From the NCBI RefSeq assembly GCF_019904175.1, contig NZ_CP061913.1:4526001-4590000 (forward strand): a DNA stretch of 64,000 nucleotides, read 5' to 3'. This DNA comes from Dactylosporangium vinaceum (GTDB lineage: Bacteria > Actinomycetota > Actinomycetes > Mycobacteriales > Micromonosporaceae). The notes beneath the pieces are model-generated. The model was not told the DNA's origin. It saw only the letters and a program-made list of their open reading frames with translations, and did not search any database. The position numbers were made by a program, and so were the translations under genes. Shown piece by piece: positions 25,726-34,524 of the stretch. Positions within the stretch are counted from its first letter, which is position 1; each line of letters starts with the position of its first letter.

Positions 25726-26358
25726 TCAGCACGCGCCCCATCGTGCGCCATCCGAGCCCAGCCGCCCGTTCAAGCTTTGGGCGAGCGAGGGCCAGAATCG
25801 CGTTGCCCAGTCAAACCAGCTCTCATCTCCGGACGGCGGCGATGACACAGACGAACCGGAGAGCTCCTCCGGGCCAGGGACCTGGAACTGCTCTCTCCAG
25901 GCATCGAGCTCCGCCGCGGACATGGGAAACGTCTGCTCCGGCGTATGTTCCCAGCGGTTCCGAATCCGGCTCCATTGCACCTCGCGTGCCACAGGCAGGT
26001 ACACGATCTCGCATGCCGCTCCCACCGAAGCGGCCATCCATCGCAATGCGGAGCGTTCATCGCGCGACCACAATCCGAAGTCGAGCACGACGCTGAGCCG
26101 CAGGCGCAGGGCATCGACGGCCAATGCGATGAGTCGTCCCTCCAGCAACCACCGCATGCCGCCGGGCTCCTGGTGACGGTCTTCCTGGCCGAAGATGGAC
26201 AGCGCCCACTCGTCGGGGGTGAGCCGCAGGGCTCCATGCTGCTCGGCCAGCTCCCGCGCTCGAAACGTCTTCCCTGACCCGGGAAGACCCACCATCAAGA
26301 ACAGCTTGGGACCATCGGCCACAGGCGAATCTCCGACCGTCTCATTCACCCGCTCCAT
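25726..26358 (-). CDS. P-loop kinase-like ATP-binding protein (AAA_33 type)
   Basis: A 210-residue P-loop protein. Walker A is GLPGSGKTFRARELAE near residues 24-32. It has the dT/polynucleotide-kinase-like element TPDEWALSIFG, then VVLDFGLWSRDERSALRWMA, a mobile-lid pattern common in small-molecule phosphotransferases of this group, and VYLPVAREVQWSRIRNR. Many actinomycete homologues act as unassigned small-molecule or nucleotide kinases, some conferring antibiotic resistance; there is not enough to name a substrate. The chosen ATG at 26358 has GCAGGTG upstream, and an ATG 15 codons earlier is possible. Convergent with the hydrolase gene. Confidence 0.8.
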   Translation of the reverse strand: MERVNETVGDSPVADGPKLFLMVGLPGSGKTFRARELAEQHGALRLTPDEWALSIFGQEDRHQEPGGMRWLLEGRLIALAVDALRLRLSVVLDFGLWSRDERSALRWMAASVGAACEIVYLPVAREVQWSRIRNRWEHTPEQTFPMSAAELDAWREQFQVPGPEELSGSSVSSPPSGDESWFDWATRFWPSLAQSLNGRLGSDGARWGAC

Positions 26359-26480
26359 GGTGCACGACACCTGCACCGGGTCGCGCGGACGGGGCCGGGT
26401 CATCGACCGGAATCGGCCATCGCCCGCCATACGCTTCTCGCCACGGTCACGACCCAACGGCGCAGCACCGCAGGAGCGGG

Positions 26481-27344
26481 TCAGCCGAGGACGCCGAGCA
26501 GCGAGGCGGCGGGGTCGAACGCCGCGGTTGCGCTGCCCACGGTCTCGAGGAGCAGCAGACCTGCGGCCAGGGCCGTCGTGACACCGAGAGTGCTGTACAT
26601 GAATCTGACGCGGGTGGCGCCCCGGTCGCCGGCGATACGCCGCTTCCAGCAATAGGCGCTCGCCAGCCCGGCGGCCACCACCAGCGTGGCGGAGATCGCC
26701 GCCGTGACCCAGTAATACCGCTCGACCTCGCCGAGCAGCACCGTCAGCGCCGGGGAACCGGCGTGCGGGCCGGCCGAGTTCGTCAGCCCTTCGCGCATCT
26801 CGCTCACGACCTGCGCGAGTTGGCCGTCGGCGGTGCGACCGGGCAGCAGCGGCAGCAACGGGATCAGCGGGAGGGCCATCACCTGGATGTTCACCGACAG
26901 CACCCAGACGACGACGACCGTCGACACCGTCGCGGCTGTGGCGAGCGCCGCGTACCAGCGCCGGCCGCGCAGGTACAGCTGCCACAGCCCGGTGCTGAGC
27001 AGGGCCAGGACGATGACCAGCAACGCGCTGATCACCACCTTGACCGCATGCCATTCGAACCAGTAGTCCACAAGCGCCGTCAGACTGGCCGGGAGCGCCC
27101 GGGATCCGCTTTGCCAATACTCGACGAGAGCCCGCCCGAGGGCGTCCTGCAGTTTCGCCTCACTGTAGGACCCGGAGGTCGGCATCGGCAGGGCCCTGGG
27201 GGCGGCCTCGAACGCGGCCGCGAAAGCGGCGCCGACCGCCAGCAGCAACCCGATCACGGACGTCGAGTGCAGCCGAACAGTTCTGCGGCCGGAATCTGGT
27301 GTTGGTTCGGCGGCACCAGCTGTCGTGAGCGGTCGAAATCGCAT
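26481..27344 (-). CDS. Hypothetical integral membrane protein
   Basis: A 287-residue protein with about five hydrophobic helices: VIGLLLAVGAAFAAAF, VVISALLVIVLALLSTGLW, ATAATVSTVVVVWVLSV, WVTAAISATLVVAAGLAS and GVTTALAAGLLLLETVG. A soluble loop between the first two contains SYSEAKLQDALGRALVEYW. I recognise no family. The ATG at 27344 (MRFRPLTT) places a short cytoplasmic tail before the first helix. It is 122 bases upstream of the P-loop kinase gene on the same strand, possibly co-transcribed. Confidence 0.75.
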   Translation of the reverse strand: MRFRPLTTAGAAEPTPDSGRRTVRLHSTSVIGLLLAVGAAFAAAFEAAPRALPMPTSGSYSEAKLQDALGRALVEYWQSGSRALPASLTALVDYWFEWHAVKVVISALLVIVLALLSTGLWQLYLRGRRWYAALATAATVSTVVVVWVLSVNIQVMALPLIPLLPLLPGRTADGQLAQVVSEMREGLTNSAGPHAGSPALTVLLGEVERYYWVTAAISATLVVAAGLASAYCWKRRIAGDRGATRVRFMYSTLGVTTALAAGLLLLETVGSATAAFDPAASLLGVLG

Positions 27345-27610
27345 GGAACGACGGTAGAGAAGGGCCGCTCGGGGCGCGATGGCGCATGAGCTAGTACAGC
27401 AGGGTGAGGCTGCGCTACCCCGTGCGGTATAGCTGGCGCTACCGCTCCGGCACGTCGCGGATGCGTGCCCCACGGCGGGACGCCGACGCTGCTGCGCGGC
27501 GCCTGATACGCCGCGGTGGTGTCGGGTCAGCGACGTATCGACGCCGCCGCGGTGACGGTCCTTCCCACAAGCCGGTCGGCCCGACCGGTCGGACAGGAAG
27601 GACGCCAGAC

Positions 27611-28723
27611 ATGACCGACCCGCACCAGCCCACCACCCCGCAGCAGGTCGACACCCCGAGGCCGCTGTTCACGTTCGGAGTCGATGTGGCGAAGTTCGCC
27701 TCCTGGGCGAGGATCCTCGTGCAGGGGTACACCTGGCAGCAGTTCACCAAGTCGCCGGGTTTCGAGCAGATCAGGTGGGACAAGCAGAAGCCGGCCGACC
27801 AGACCGTCGCCGAGCTGGCCGACGATCCGACCCGGGTGTACGGCCTGGCCAAGGTGGTGCTGGAGCGCGCCCGCAAGTCCAAGCACGCCGGCGAGTCGCA
27901 CTACCAGTCCGACGCGCAGTCCGGGCACCGGTACACCGCGTTCAGCGGGCTGTACCCGTTCCTGCCCGCCTTCGCGCCGTGGCTGGCCGACGGCACGAAC
28001 AACAACGTCTTCCGGCTGATGCTGTCCTGCTTCCCGCCCTACGGCCGGCAGGTCCCCACCTCCGGCTTCCGCCGGCTGGAGCTGGTCTCGCCCGACGCCA
28101 TCAACACGCTTGACGACCTCGGCGACATGTCCACGGTCTACGCCGCCAGCCAGCGCAGGCAGCTGGAGGAGTACAACGCGGAGCAGTGGGCGGCCAACTC
28201 GAGCCTGGTCGGGCGGACGTTCCTCGGCCGCAGTGGCACGATCCACCTGAGCAACTACGGCACGATCACCAACACCGACGACAAGCTCGTCGTGCGCTAC
28301 GCGCTGGCCAGCACCGACAGGTTCTGGCACGTGTTCGACGGGCGGGTGCTGTGGGTGCACGTGACCGACCTGAAGACCAACGAGATGATGTACTTCGGCA
28401 TCGGCGGCGGCAGCAACAAGCAGTCGTTCTACAACGGCGTCAACGGCGTGACCGGCGCGTTCGTGTTCGGCGGCATGATGAGCATGATGCACTACGTGCT
28501 CAAGGCCGCGGGCAAGCCGGAAATGTTGAAGGTGTGGCCCGGCTACGACGTGCGGGACAGCGCGCTGAAGCTGATGGGCAAGGAGGACATCGGCCAGTTC
28601 CGCGCGCAGTACGCGGCGAACCTGCTCGACGTGCTCGGCACCGGCGCGGCGGCGTGGCGGCTGTTCGGTTTCCGCCAGGTCACCGGCGGCGCGCCGGTAC
28701 CGACGATCACCGAGACCGAGTAA
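27611..28723 (+). CDS. Hypothetical protein, 370 residues
   Basis: A soluble-looking protein with balanced composition. Beginning MTDPHQPTTPQQ, a proline-rich tail leads to FTFGVDVAKFASWARILVQGYTWQQF. Other clear segments are HRYTAFSGLYPFLPAFAPW, GRTFLGRSGTIHLSNYG and FWHVFDGRVLWVHVTDL. It contains mixed alpha and beta elements and no signal peptide or membrane helix. I recognise no domain. ATG at 27611 follows AGGAAGGA, so the start is secure. Its last 17 bases overlap the 3' end of the convergent membrane-protein gene. Confidence 0.75.
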   Translation: MTDPHQPTTPQQVDTPRPLFTFGVDVAKFASWARILVQGYTWQQFTKSPGFEQIRWDKQKPADQTVAELADDPTRVYGLAKVVLERARKSKHAGESHYQSDAQSGHRYTAFSGLYPFLPAFAPWLADGTNNNVFRLMLSCFPPYGRQVPTSGFRRLELVSPDAINTLDDLGDMSTVYAASQRRQLEEYNAEQWAANSSLVGRTFLGRSGTIHLSNYGTITNTDDKLVVRYALASTDRFWHVFDGRVLWVHVTDLKTNEMMYFGIGGGSNKQSFYNGVNGVTGAFVFGGMMSMMHYVLKAAGKPEMLKVWPGYDVRDSALKLMGKEDIGQFRAQYAANLLDVLGTGAAAWRLFGFRQVTGGAPVPTITETE

Positions 28724-29789
28724 CCGGCCGGCCCGGGGCGGGTGCCGACGCGTCCCGGGCCGCATCGATCCCGGGCTCGGGCCGGTCGTCGGCACTGAAG
28801 TCCCGGTACGACAGCCGGACCAGCCGCGACTGCCGCGCCCACATGGTCCGCTCCTCCTCCAGCGTCGCCGGCAGCGTCACCCCGAGCCTCTCCGCGAACG
28901 CCACCCGCCCGACGTTGACCATGGCCCGCACCGCCGCCGCCCACTCGTCGGTCGTCACCACGGCCAGGCGATACCAGCAGTACGCCAGCAGCGGCAACCC
29001 CACCACGGCCGCCCACAACAGCGCTCCCGGGTGCACGAACGCCCCAACCAGCGCCACCCCCGCGACGGCGAGGTGGCCGTAGAGCAGCGCCACGAAGAAG
29101 TCGACGGTCGTGCGGGCCTGCTCGACCTGCTTGGTCGTGCGCTCGTCGGCGACAGCGGTCAGCTCGTACCAGAAGATCTGCGTGTCGAGCCGGTAGCGGT
29201 CGTACCCGTACTCCTCCAGGCGCCGGATCGCGTTGCCCAGCCGCGTCGCGACCACCTGCGAGTCATCGACCGGGAAGCGCCGCAGCCGCTCGTGCAGCAG
29301 CCCGCGCCGCACCGCACCGCCGGTCGCGTCGCGGTCCAGGTGCCGCCGCACCCGCCGGTGCGCCCGCATCGCCGCGAGCGCCGCCGCCCCGTCCGTGTCG
29401 AGGTCACCGGCACGCTCCCGGTCCACGAGCTCCACCGCGGCGATCCGGTCGGCCAGCAGGAGCTTGCGCTGCCGCATCCGCTCCCGGGCCCGGTTCGCCA
29501 CCCCGTGGGGCCAGCCGAGATACCCCTCCAAAATCCGATACAGCGGCGTCTGTACCGCAGCCAGCAGCAGCCCCACCAGCACCGCCACGCCGAGCGTCGC
29601 CCCGGCGATGTCGCCCTCACCGAGCAGTCGCCCGATCCCGGGCAGCCAACGCGTCCCCGACAGCACCCAGAACGCCAGCACCACGTTGACCGCGGCCGGC
29701 GCGATCCACCCGACCAGCAGCGCCCACCCGCCGCCGAGAACCCCCTTGACGATCTCGCTCAACGCGACCTCGTGATCCGGCGCCACCAC
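28707..29789 (-). CDS. Hypothetical membrane protein, 360 residues
   Basis: Two hydrophobic helices near the N-terminus (GGGWALLVGWIAPAAVNVVLAFWVL and ATLGVAVLVGLLLAAV), a long soluble Arg-rich middle region, and two more helices near residues 230-285 (LAVAGVALVGAFVHPG, LLWAAVVGLPLLAYCWYRL). No family recognised. The GTG at 29789 overlaps the end of the small gene upstream by 31 bases; GTG at 29768 would shorten the protein by seven residues. The pair is probably co-transcribed. Its 3' end overlaps the convergent 370-residue gene by 17 bases. Confidence 0.75.
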   Translation of the reverse strand: MVAPDHEVALSEIVKGVLGGGWALLVGWIAPAAVNVVLAFWVLSGTRWLPGIGRLLGEGDIAGATLGVAVLVGLLLAAVQTPLYRILEGYLGWPHGVANRARERMRQRKLLLADRIAAVELVDRERAGDLDTDGAAALAAMRAHRRVRRHLDRDATGGAVRRGLLHERLRRFPVDDSQVVATRLGNAIRRLEEYGYDRYRLDTQIFWYELTAVADERTTKQVEQARTTVDFFVALLYGHLAVAGVALVGAFVHPGALLWAAVVGLPLLAYCWYRLAVVTTDEWAAAVRAMVNVGRVAFAERLGVTLPATLEEERTMWARQSRLVRLSYRDFSADDRPEPGIDAARDASAPAPGRPVTRSR

Positions 29790-30004
29790 CGCACGAGGAA
29801 CGGGTCGCGGTCGTCACTGCTCGGCCCGGAAGCCGGCCGGCGCGACCCGTCTCCGTCACTCAGGTACGGCCCCGGCGGCGTGCCGGTCGGGTAGCCGTAG
29901 CCGGGCGGGTGGTACGGCGGACTCGGCTCATACCTGACCGGCTCGGTGCCGGGCGGCGTCGGCTGGGAGTCGTCGTTGCGGTACGGGTCTGCGGGCTCGG
30001 CCAC
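29759..30004 (-). CDS. Small Pro/Tyr-rich hypothetical protein
   Basis: An 81-residue protein, starting with GTG at 30004 behind an excellent GAGGAGGG site. It has a low-complexity Pro/Gly/Tyr-rich middle (SPPYHPPGYGYPTGTPPGP) and an acidic then basic C-terminus (SSDDRDPFLVRWWRRITRSR). It is probably intrinsically disordered and may bind membranes through the Trp/Arg tail. Overlap with the following membrane-protein gene suggests that they work together. Confidence 0.65.
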   Translation of the reverse strand: MAEPADPYRNDDSQPTPPGTEPVRYEPSPPYHPPGYGYPTGTPPGPYLSDGDGSRRPASGPSSDDRDPFLVRWWRRITRSR

Positions 30005-30190
30005 GGCGCCCTCCTCGGAACGCTCGACATGGACGCCACCCTATGGCGCCCGGCGTCCCGGTGTCTGCCCCATCGCCCGCACCATCGCCCCGCGGGAGTG
30101 TGCCGTACACCGTCCTCGGACCCGGCGGTCACGTGGATCTCGAACGGCCCGGCGGTCCCGGCCTCTCGAGCCGCCGGCGGCGCCGGTCCG

Positions 30191-31681
30191 TCAGGGCGAG
30201 CCGGCCGAGGCGTGCAGCAGCGCCGGTGCGGGCGCGACGCGGCCGGCATCCGCGCCGGCACTCTCGTCGCGGGCCGCGTCGGCGCCGGCGACCACCCAGC
30301 GGCCGCGGCCGCGGCGCTTGGCCTGGTACATGGCGGTGTCGGCGGCGCGCAGGGCGTCGGGGCCGCCCGTGCCGCTCAGCACGGCCACGCCAACGCTGGC
30401 GCCGACCGCGAACGTCGCCGGGCCGATCGGCACGGGGCTGGCCACCTGGTCGACGACCCGGGCGGCCAGTGCGCTCGCGCCGGCCGCGTCGAGGCCCGGG
30501 GCGAGCACGACGAACTCGTCGCCGCCCAGGCGGGCGACCAGGTCGTCGCCGCGCACCAGGGTGAGCAGCCGGGCGGCCACGGCCCGCAGGACCGCGTCGC
30601 CGGCCTCGTGGCCGTGCCCGTCGTTGACCGCCTTGAAGCCATCCAGGTCCAGGTAGAGCACGGCGGCCGGGGACCCGTTGTCGGTAAGCGCCTCCAGGCG
30701 GTCGGTCAGCACCGCGCGGTTGGCCAGGCCGGTCAGCGGGTCGTGGTGGGCCTGCCAGCGCATCCGCTCCTCGGCGCGCTCCTGCTCGCGGACCGCGAAC
30801 GTGAACCGGGCGAGCACGAACGCGACGCACAGCGCGGTCACCGCGAGGGCGACGAACCCGGCCCCGTTCAGGCCGGTGCGGGCGACGGTCAGGGCGGGCG
30901 CGGCCATGAGCGCCAGGCCGAGGAGCACCACCCGGGCCGGGTGCAGGCGCCGCTCGGCCGGCTCGGGGGTGGTCAGCTCGGCCCGCCCCGGGTGCCGGGC
31001 CGCCGCGGCGAGCAGGGCGTTGCCGAACATGATCAGCGGCCCGAGCCGGTTGACCAGGTCGGGGCCGGCGACGTAGGGCAGCAGGTTGTAGCCGAGGTCG
31101 ACCGCCAGGTACAGCGTGATCGCGGCGATCAGCAGCCCGGTCGGGGCCCCGCGCCGGCCGGGGGAGAGCGCGACGAACAGGACGGCGGCGAGCAGGGTGA
31201 CGTCGCCGACCGGGTACAGGGCGGGGACCACCGACTGCAGGACGCCGTAGCCGAGGCCGAGCACGGGTTCGATGAGGAACTGCCAGCACGCCAGCGCGGC
31301 CGAGGCGGTCATCGTGAGGGCGTCCAGGACGGCGCCCCGCAGCCGGCCGGGGGCCCGGCGCCGCGCCATGCCGACAAGCGCCGCGGCGAGGACGGGGTAG
31401 CCGCAGAGCCAGAAGACGTCGGCGATACCCACCGGGGGCACGCTCCAGAGGTACCGCTGCAGCATTTCGACCCCGTCGCCGAGGCACCACAGCGTCGGGG
31501 CGAGCGCGACGAGCCGCCACAGTGCCCGGTCCCGGCCGGCCGGCGCCGAGGCGGCGGCCCGCCACGTCAGCGCGCACAGGGTGACGTAGAGCGCCATCGA
31601 CAGCACGTTGCCGGCGTCGGTGTCGTAGGTCACCATCGCCAGCCCGACGAGCAGCGCCACGGCGGCGAGGAAGCGGACCAT
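30191..31681 (-). CDS. Membrane-bound GGDEF diguanylate cyclase
   Basis: A 496-residue protein with about nine or ten hydrophobic helices (residues 1-310) and a C-terminal GGDEF domain. The active-site GGDEF is intact near 386-390, and an inhibitory I-site RGDD lies five residues before it, so it should make cyclic di-GMP with product feedback. Other domain motifs are HHDPLTGLANRAV and DLDGFKAVND. There is no EAL domain. The reading frame is open to 31987, where a GTG overlaps the chemoreceptor stop (TAGTG). I prefer ATG 31681 because it directly begins the first helix, but the longer form is possible and would add 102 low-complexity residues. It lies downstream of a chemoreceptor gene on the same strand. 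Confidence 0.88.
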   Translation of the reverse strand: MVRFLAAVALLVGLAMVTYDTDAGNVLSMALYVTLCALTWRAAASAPAGRDRALWRLVALAPTLWCLGDGVEMLQRYLWSVPPVGIADVFWLCGYPVLAAALVGMARRRAPGRLRGAVLDALTMTASAALACWQFLIEPVLGLGYGVLQSVVPALYPVGDVTLLAAVLFVALSPGRRGAPTGLLIAAITLYLAVDLGYNLLPYVAGPDLVNRLGPLIMFGNALLAAAARHPGRAELTTPEPAERRLHPARVVLLGLALMAAPALTVARTGLNGAGFVALAVTALCVAFVLARFTFAVREQERAEERMRWQAHHDPLTGLANRAVLTDRLEALTDNGSPAAVLYLDLDGFKAVNDGHGHEAGDAVLRAVAARLLTLVRGDDLVARLGGDEFVVLAPGLDAAGASALAARVVDQVASPVPIGPATFAVGASVGVAVLSGTGGPDALRAADTAMYQAKRRGRGRWVVAGADAARDESAGADAGRVAPAPALLHASAGSP

Positions 31682-31986
31682 ACCGCCGCTATCGCCCGGC
31701 CCCGCGCTCAGCTGAGCATTTGTGCGGCGGATCACCGGGCCGTGCGCACGCCGGCGTGGACCGGCCGGCTCAGCGGTCGCAGTCGGCTCCCACACGTCCG
31801 GGATGCGGTCGTGGTCGGCGTCGAGGGTCTCGGCAGCCTCGAGGCGCCGGTGCACTGCATTGCGCAGCCGCAGCCCGACGGCGGCCGGCGACAATCCCGG
31901 CGAGGATGATGCCGTACGCCGGATCACCACGTGCAAAGCCCGTGCGAACAGCCCGTGATGCTGTTGCTGGTGTCGGAAGCGGGCCA
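31682..31986 (-). other. Region between chemoreceptor and cyclase genes
   Basis: About 305 bases without a certain gene. It may be an untranslated spacer or code for an N-terminal extension of the diguanylate cyclase, since the same frame is open and a GTG overlaps the preceding stop codon. The encoded sequence is Arg/Pro-rich and shows no domain. Confidence 0.4.
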
Positions 31987-33591
31987 CTACTGGTATTGAA
32001 AGCGGGACACCAGGATGCGGAGCTCGGCTGACATGCGGGCGAGTTCTGCCGTTGCCTGCTGAGCTTGGTTGACACCTTCGGTTGTCTGCTGGGCGGCCTG
32101 CGCGACGGTGGCGATGCCGATGGCGATCTGGTCGGCGCTCAGCGCGGTGTCGGCGACGCTGCGGTTCATCTCGGCCGTGGTGGCGGTCTGTTCCTCGACG
32201 GCTGAGGCGATGGTGGTCTGATAGTCGTTGACACGGGCGATGACCGTGCTGATCTCGGCGATAGCTTCCACGGCTCGGTGGGTGCCGGATTGGATGGCGT
32301 CCACCCGGCGGACGATGTCCTCGGTCGCCCGCGCGGTTTCCTGCGCCAGGTCTTTGACCTCGCTGGCTACGACGGCGAAGCCCTTGCCGGCGTCCCCGGC
32401 GCGGGCGGCCTCGATGGTGGCGTTGAGTGCGAGCAGGTTGGTCTGTTCGGCGATCGTGGTGATCACCTTGACGACCTCACTGATACCCCGGGACGACTCT
32501 CCGAGGGAGCTGACGGTGGTGTTGGCCGATTCGGCCGACTGTACGGCGGAAGCCGCGACGGCGGCCGCCTCGCTGGTGGAGTGGGCGATCTCGCGGATCG
32601 ATGCCCCCATCTCCTCACCGCCGGCCGAGACGGTCCGGACGTTGGCGGAGACCTCGTCCGCGGCGGTGGCCACCGCCTGGGCCTGGGCGGCGGACTCCTC
32701 CGCAGAGGTGGCGATCTGGGCGGAGGTGTTCGACATCTGTTCGGCTGCCGCGGCGAGCGAGGCCGACGAGTCGTCGATCGTTCGCATCACCGCGCTCAGT
32801 GCGGTCATGCTCTGGCCCAGTGCGCCCGCCATCACGGCGATCTCATCGCGGCCGGTCACGGTCAGCGGAGTGGCGAGGTCGCCGTCGGCGAGCAGCATCA
32901 GGCGCTTGCGGACGTGGTCGACGGGTCGGGTCACCGATCGGGTGACCACAATGGCGAGGACCAGGGCGATGATCGCAGCCGTGGTGCCCGCGCTCCAGAT
33001 CACGCGGTTGCCGATCTGGTGGGCGGCGGTGGCATTGCGGCGCGCTGCGGTGAAGTCCGCGTTGGCCGTGCTGGCCGATGTGTCGAGCAGTGCGCTGATC
33101 TGCTGGAAGAGCTCGATCTCCTTGCCGATCACCAGCGCATTGGCCGGCGCGGCCTGGCCGTTACGGTACAAACCGGCGATCTGGCGGTCAACGGTGAGGA
33201 ACTCGTCGAACAGGGCGGCGATCCGCTGCAGGCCCTGCTGTACTGAGGCCGTGGGTGCCGCGCCGGCCGCGGCCGCCACCGTCGTCTGGAAGGTCTGAGC
33301 GGACGCGAGGAATGCCTTGCGTGAGGCTCCGCTGTCCTGCGCCGCGTCAGGCACTCCCCGCAGGGCGTCAAAAGCGTAGGCGGTCTGCCATCCATTGAGG
33401 TCGGCCGCCGAAAACTTGGCGTCTTTCACCAGTGCGACAAACCGCTCGGAACGCTGCATCCGCCCGGCCGCGTCCTCTTGCCGCGATGAGGTGATCAGCG
33501 CCACGGCCATCACCACGAGCAGCAGCAGGACGACGACGACGAAGGCCGCGGTCAGACGTACGCCAAGGCGCAGCCGCGCAAGAAAGGGCAC
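31987..33591 (-). CDS. Methyl-accepting chemotaxis protein
   Basis: A 534-residue chemoreceptor. Basic start (VPFLARLRLGVRL), TM1 about 14-36, a helical extracytoplasmic sensor region, TM2 near 205-225, a HAMP domain (VTRPVDHVRKRLMLLADGDL), and a signalling domain with intact tip EQTNLLALNATIEAARAG. The C-terminus ends SRFQYQ. The GTG at 33591 lies only six bases downstream of a sigma-28-like -10 element, so the message may be leaderless. The next gene is a diguanylate cyclase, which suggests linked control of motility and cyclic di-GMP. The open frame extends further upstream but is not used because it crosses the promoter. Confidence 0.9.
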   Translation of the reverse strand: MPFLARLRLGVRLTAAFVVVVLLLLVVMAVALITSSRQEDAAGRMQRSERFVALVKDAKFSAADLNGWQTAYAFDALRGVPDAAQDSGASRKAFLASAQTFQTTVAAAAGAAPTASVQQGLQRIAALFDEFLTVDRQIAGLYRNGQAAPANALVIGKEIELFQQISALLDTSASTANADFTAARRNATAAHQIGNRVIWSAGTTAAIIALVLAIVVTRSVTRPVDHVRKRLMLLADGDLATPLTVTGRDEIAVMAGALGQSMTALSAVMRTIDDSSASLAAAAEQMSNTSAQIATSAEESAAQAQAVATAADEVSANVRTVSAGGEEMGASIREIAHSTSEAAAVAASAVQSAESANTTVSSLGESSRGISEVVKVITTIAEQTNLLALNATIEAARAGDAGKGFAVVASEVKDLAQETARATEDIVRRVDAIQSGTHRAVEAIAEISTVIARVNDYQTTIASAVEEQTATTAEMNRSVADTALSADQIAIGIATVAQAAQQTTEGVNQAQQATAELARMSAELRILVSRFQYQ

Positions 33592-33597
33592 GCCCGT

Positions 33598-33624
33598 ACA
33601 TCGGCTACAGAACTCCCGCTTTGA
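33598..33624 (-). promoter_or_regulatory. Sigma-28 (FliA/WhiG)-like promoter of the chemoreceptor gene
   Basis: Minus strand TCAA (33624-33621), exactly 15 bases, then GCCGATGT (33605-33598). This matches the sigma-28/WhiG consensus TAAA-N15-GCCGATAA at most positions. Transcription would start about at the GTG codon, giving a leaderless mRNA. The match is visible; activity is inferred. Confidence 0.65.
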
Positions 33625-33656
33625 GTTGAACAAAACCGAACTTCCGCTCTGAGTTG
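33610..33656. repeat. Two 19-bp direct repeats overlapping the chemoreceptor promoter
   Basis: GAACTCCCGCTTTGAGTTG (33610-33628) and GAACTTCCGCTCTGAGTTG (33638-33656) agree at 17 of 19 bases with a 28-bp period. The first covers the -35 element, so they look like tandem sites for a regulator. Confidence 0.65.
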
Positions 33657-33962
33657 CAAAGCGGTGCGGCTGCGCGATCGATCCCGGGTCTGGTCCTGGA
33701 CCTGGCGCCTCCGTCGTCATCTGCCACTCGGAGAAAGGAAGCCGCGCCCCACCTGGTCCGCCCACAGCGATGTCGGCGGCGAAGCTCGCCGCGGCCCGGC
33801 GACGAGCGCCGCCGGGCCCGGCGGCGACCTGCGCGGTCTCGACCGCCGCGGCCGGCACGCTGTGCGCGGCCCGGTCTGCGACATGATCGGCCTGACGATG
33901 CTTTTCAACCTTTTGCGGGGCCGGGCCCGTCGGTGGGGTGACGGCTACCGAGAGGACCTTGG

Positions 33963-34523
33963 ATGCGGGCGGATACCCCGTCGTACGTCGACTACGTGTC
34001 GGCGCGGCTGCCGGCGCTGCACCGGGCGGCGTTCCTGCTGTGCGCGGGCGACACGCACCGGGCGGACGACATCGTGCAGGCGACGATCACGCGGCTGTAC
34101 CAGCACTGGAAGCGGGCGGCGCGCAGCGAGAACCTCGACGCATACGTGCATCGGATGCTCGTGCACGCCCTGGTCGACGAGCGGCGCAGTCCGTGGGCGC
34201 GGGTACGGCTCACCGGCCGCAGCGACGAGCGGGCCGACGAGAGCGGGCCGTACGGGGAGGCGCCGTACAGAGCCGGGCCGTACAGGGGCGGGCCGTACGG
34301 GGACGCGCCGCAGCAGCAGGTCGACGAGCGCAGCGGGCTCGTCGCGGCGCTGCGCCGGTTGCCGCCGCGGCAGCGGGCGATCCTCGTGATGCGGTTCCTG
34401 CTGGACCGCTCGATCGAGGAGGTGGCCGAGGCGCTCGGCTGCTCCACCGGCACCGTCAAGAGCCAGAGCTCCCGCGGCCTCGAGGCGCTGCGGGGCATGT
34501 TGTCGAGCGCGAAGGAGCACTGA
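33963..34523 (+). CDS. SigE-family ECF RNA polymerase sigma factor
   Basis: A 186-residue sigma-70-like factor. Region 2 spans about residues 5-75 (YVDYVSARLPALHRAAFLL, then DDIVQATITRLYQHW). Region 4 spans about 125-180 (LVAALRRLPPRQRAILVMRF, EEVAEALGCSTGTVKSQSSRGL). Between them, residues 95-116 form an unusual linker built from repeated G-P-Y units encoded by an imperfect DNA repeat (34245-34310). Such factors direct RNA polymerase to stress or development genes. The next gene, one base after the stop codon, encodes a membrane-anchored protein that could be a control partner. ATG 33963 is supported by GAGAGGA upstream. Confidence 0.9.
   Translation: MRADTPSYVDYVSARLPALHRAAFLLCAGDTHRADDIVQATITRLYQHWKRAARSENLDAYVHRMLVHALVDERRSPWARVRLTGRSDERADESGPYGEAPYRAGPYRGGPYGDAPQQQVDERSGLVAALRRLPPRQRAILVMRFLLDRSIEEVAEALGCSTGTVKSQSSRGLEALRGMLSSAKEH
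34245..34310 (+). repeat. Imperfect G-P-Y codon repeat inside the sigma-factor gene
   Basis: The unit GGGCCGTAC followed by a G/A-rich stretch occurs three times, with a related GCGCCGTAC copy between. It encodes residues 95-116 in the linker between sigma regions 2 and 4. Confidence 0.75.
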
Positions 34524-34524
34524 G

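Larger units (their letters stand above)
33592..33962. other. Divergent intergenic region between chemoreceptor and sigma-factor genes
   Basis: A 371-base region with no convincing gene. The left part (33598-33660) has low G+C and holds the chemoreceptor promoter and two direct repeats. The right part is very G+C-rich and contains no promoter I can define for the sigma-factor gene. Confidence 0.5.
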
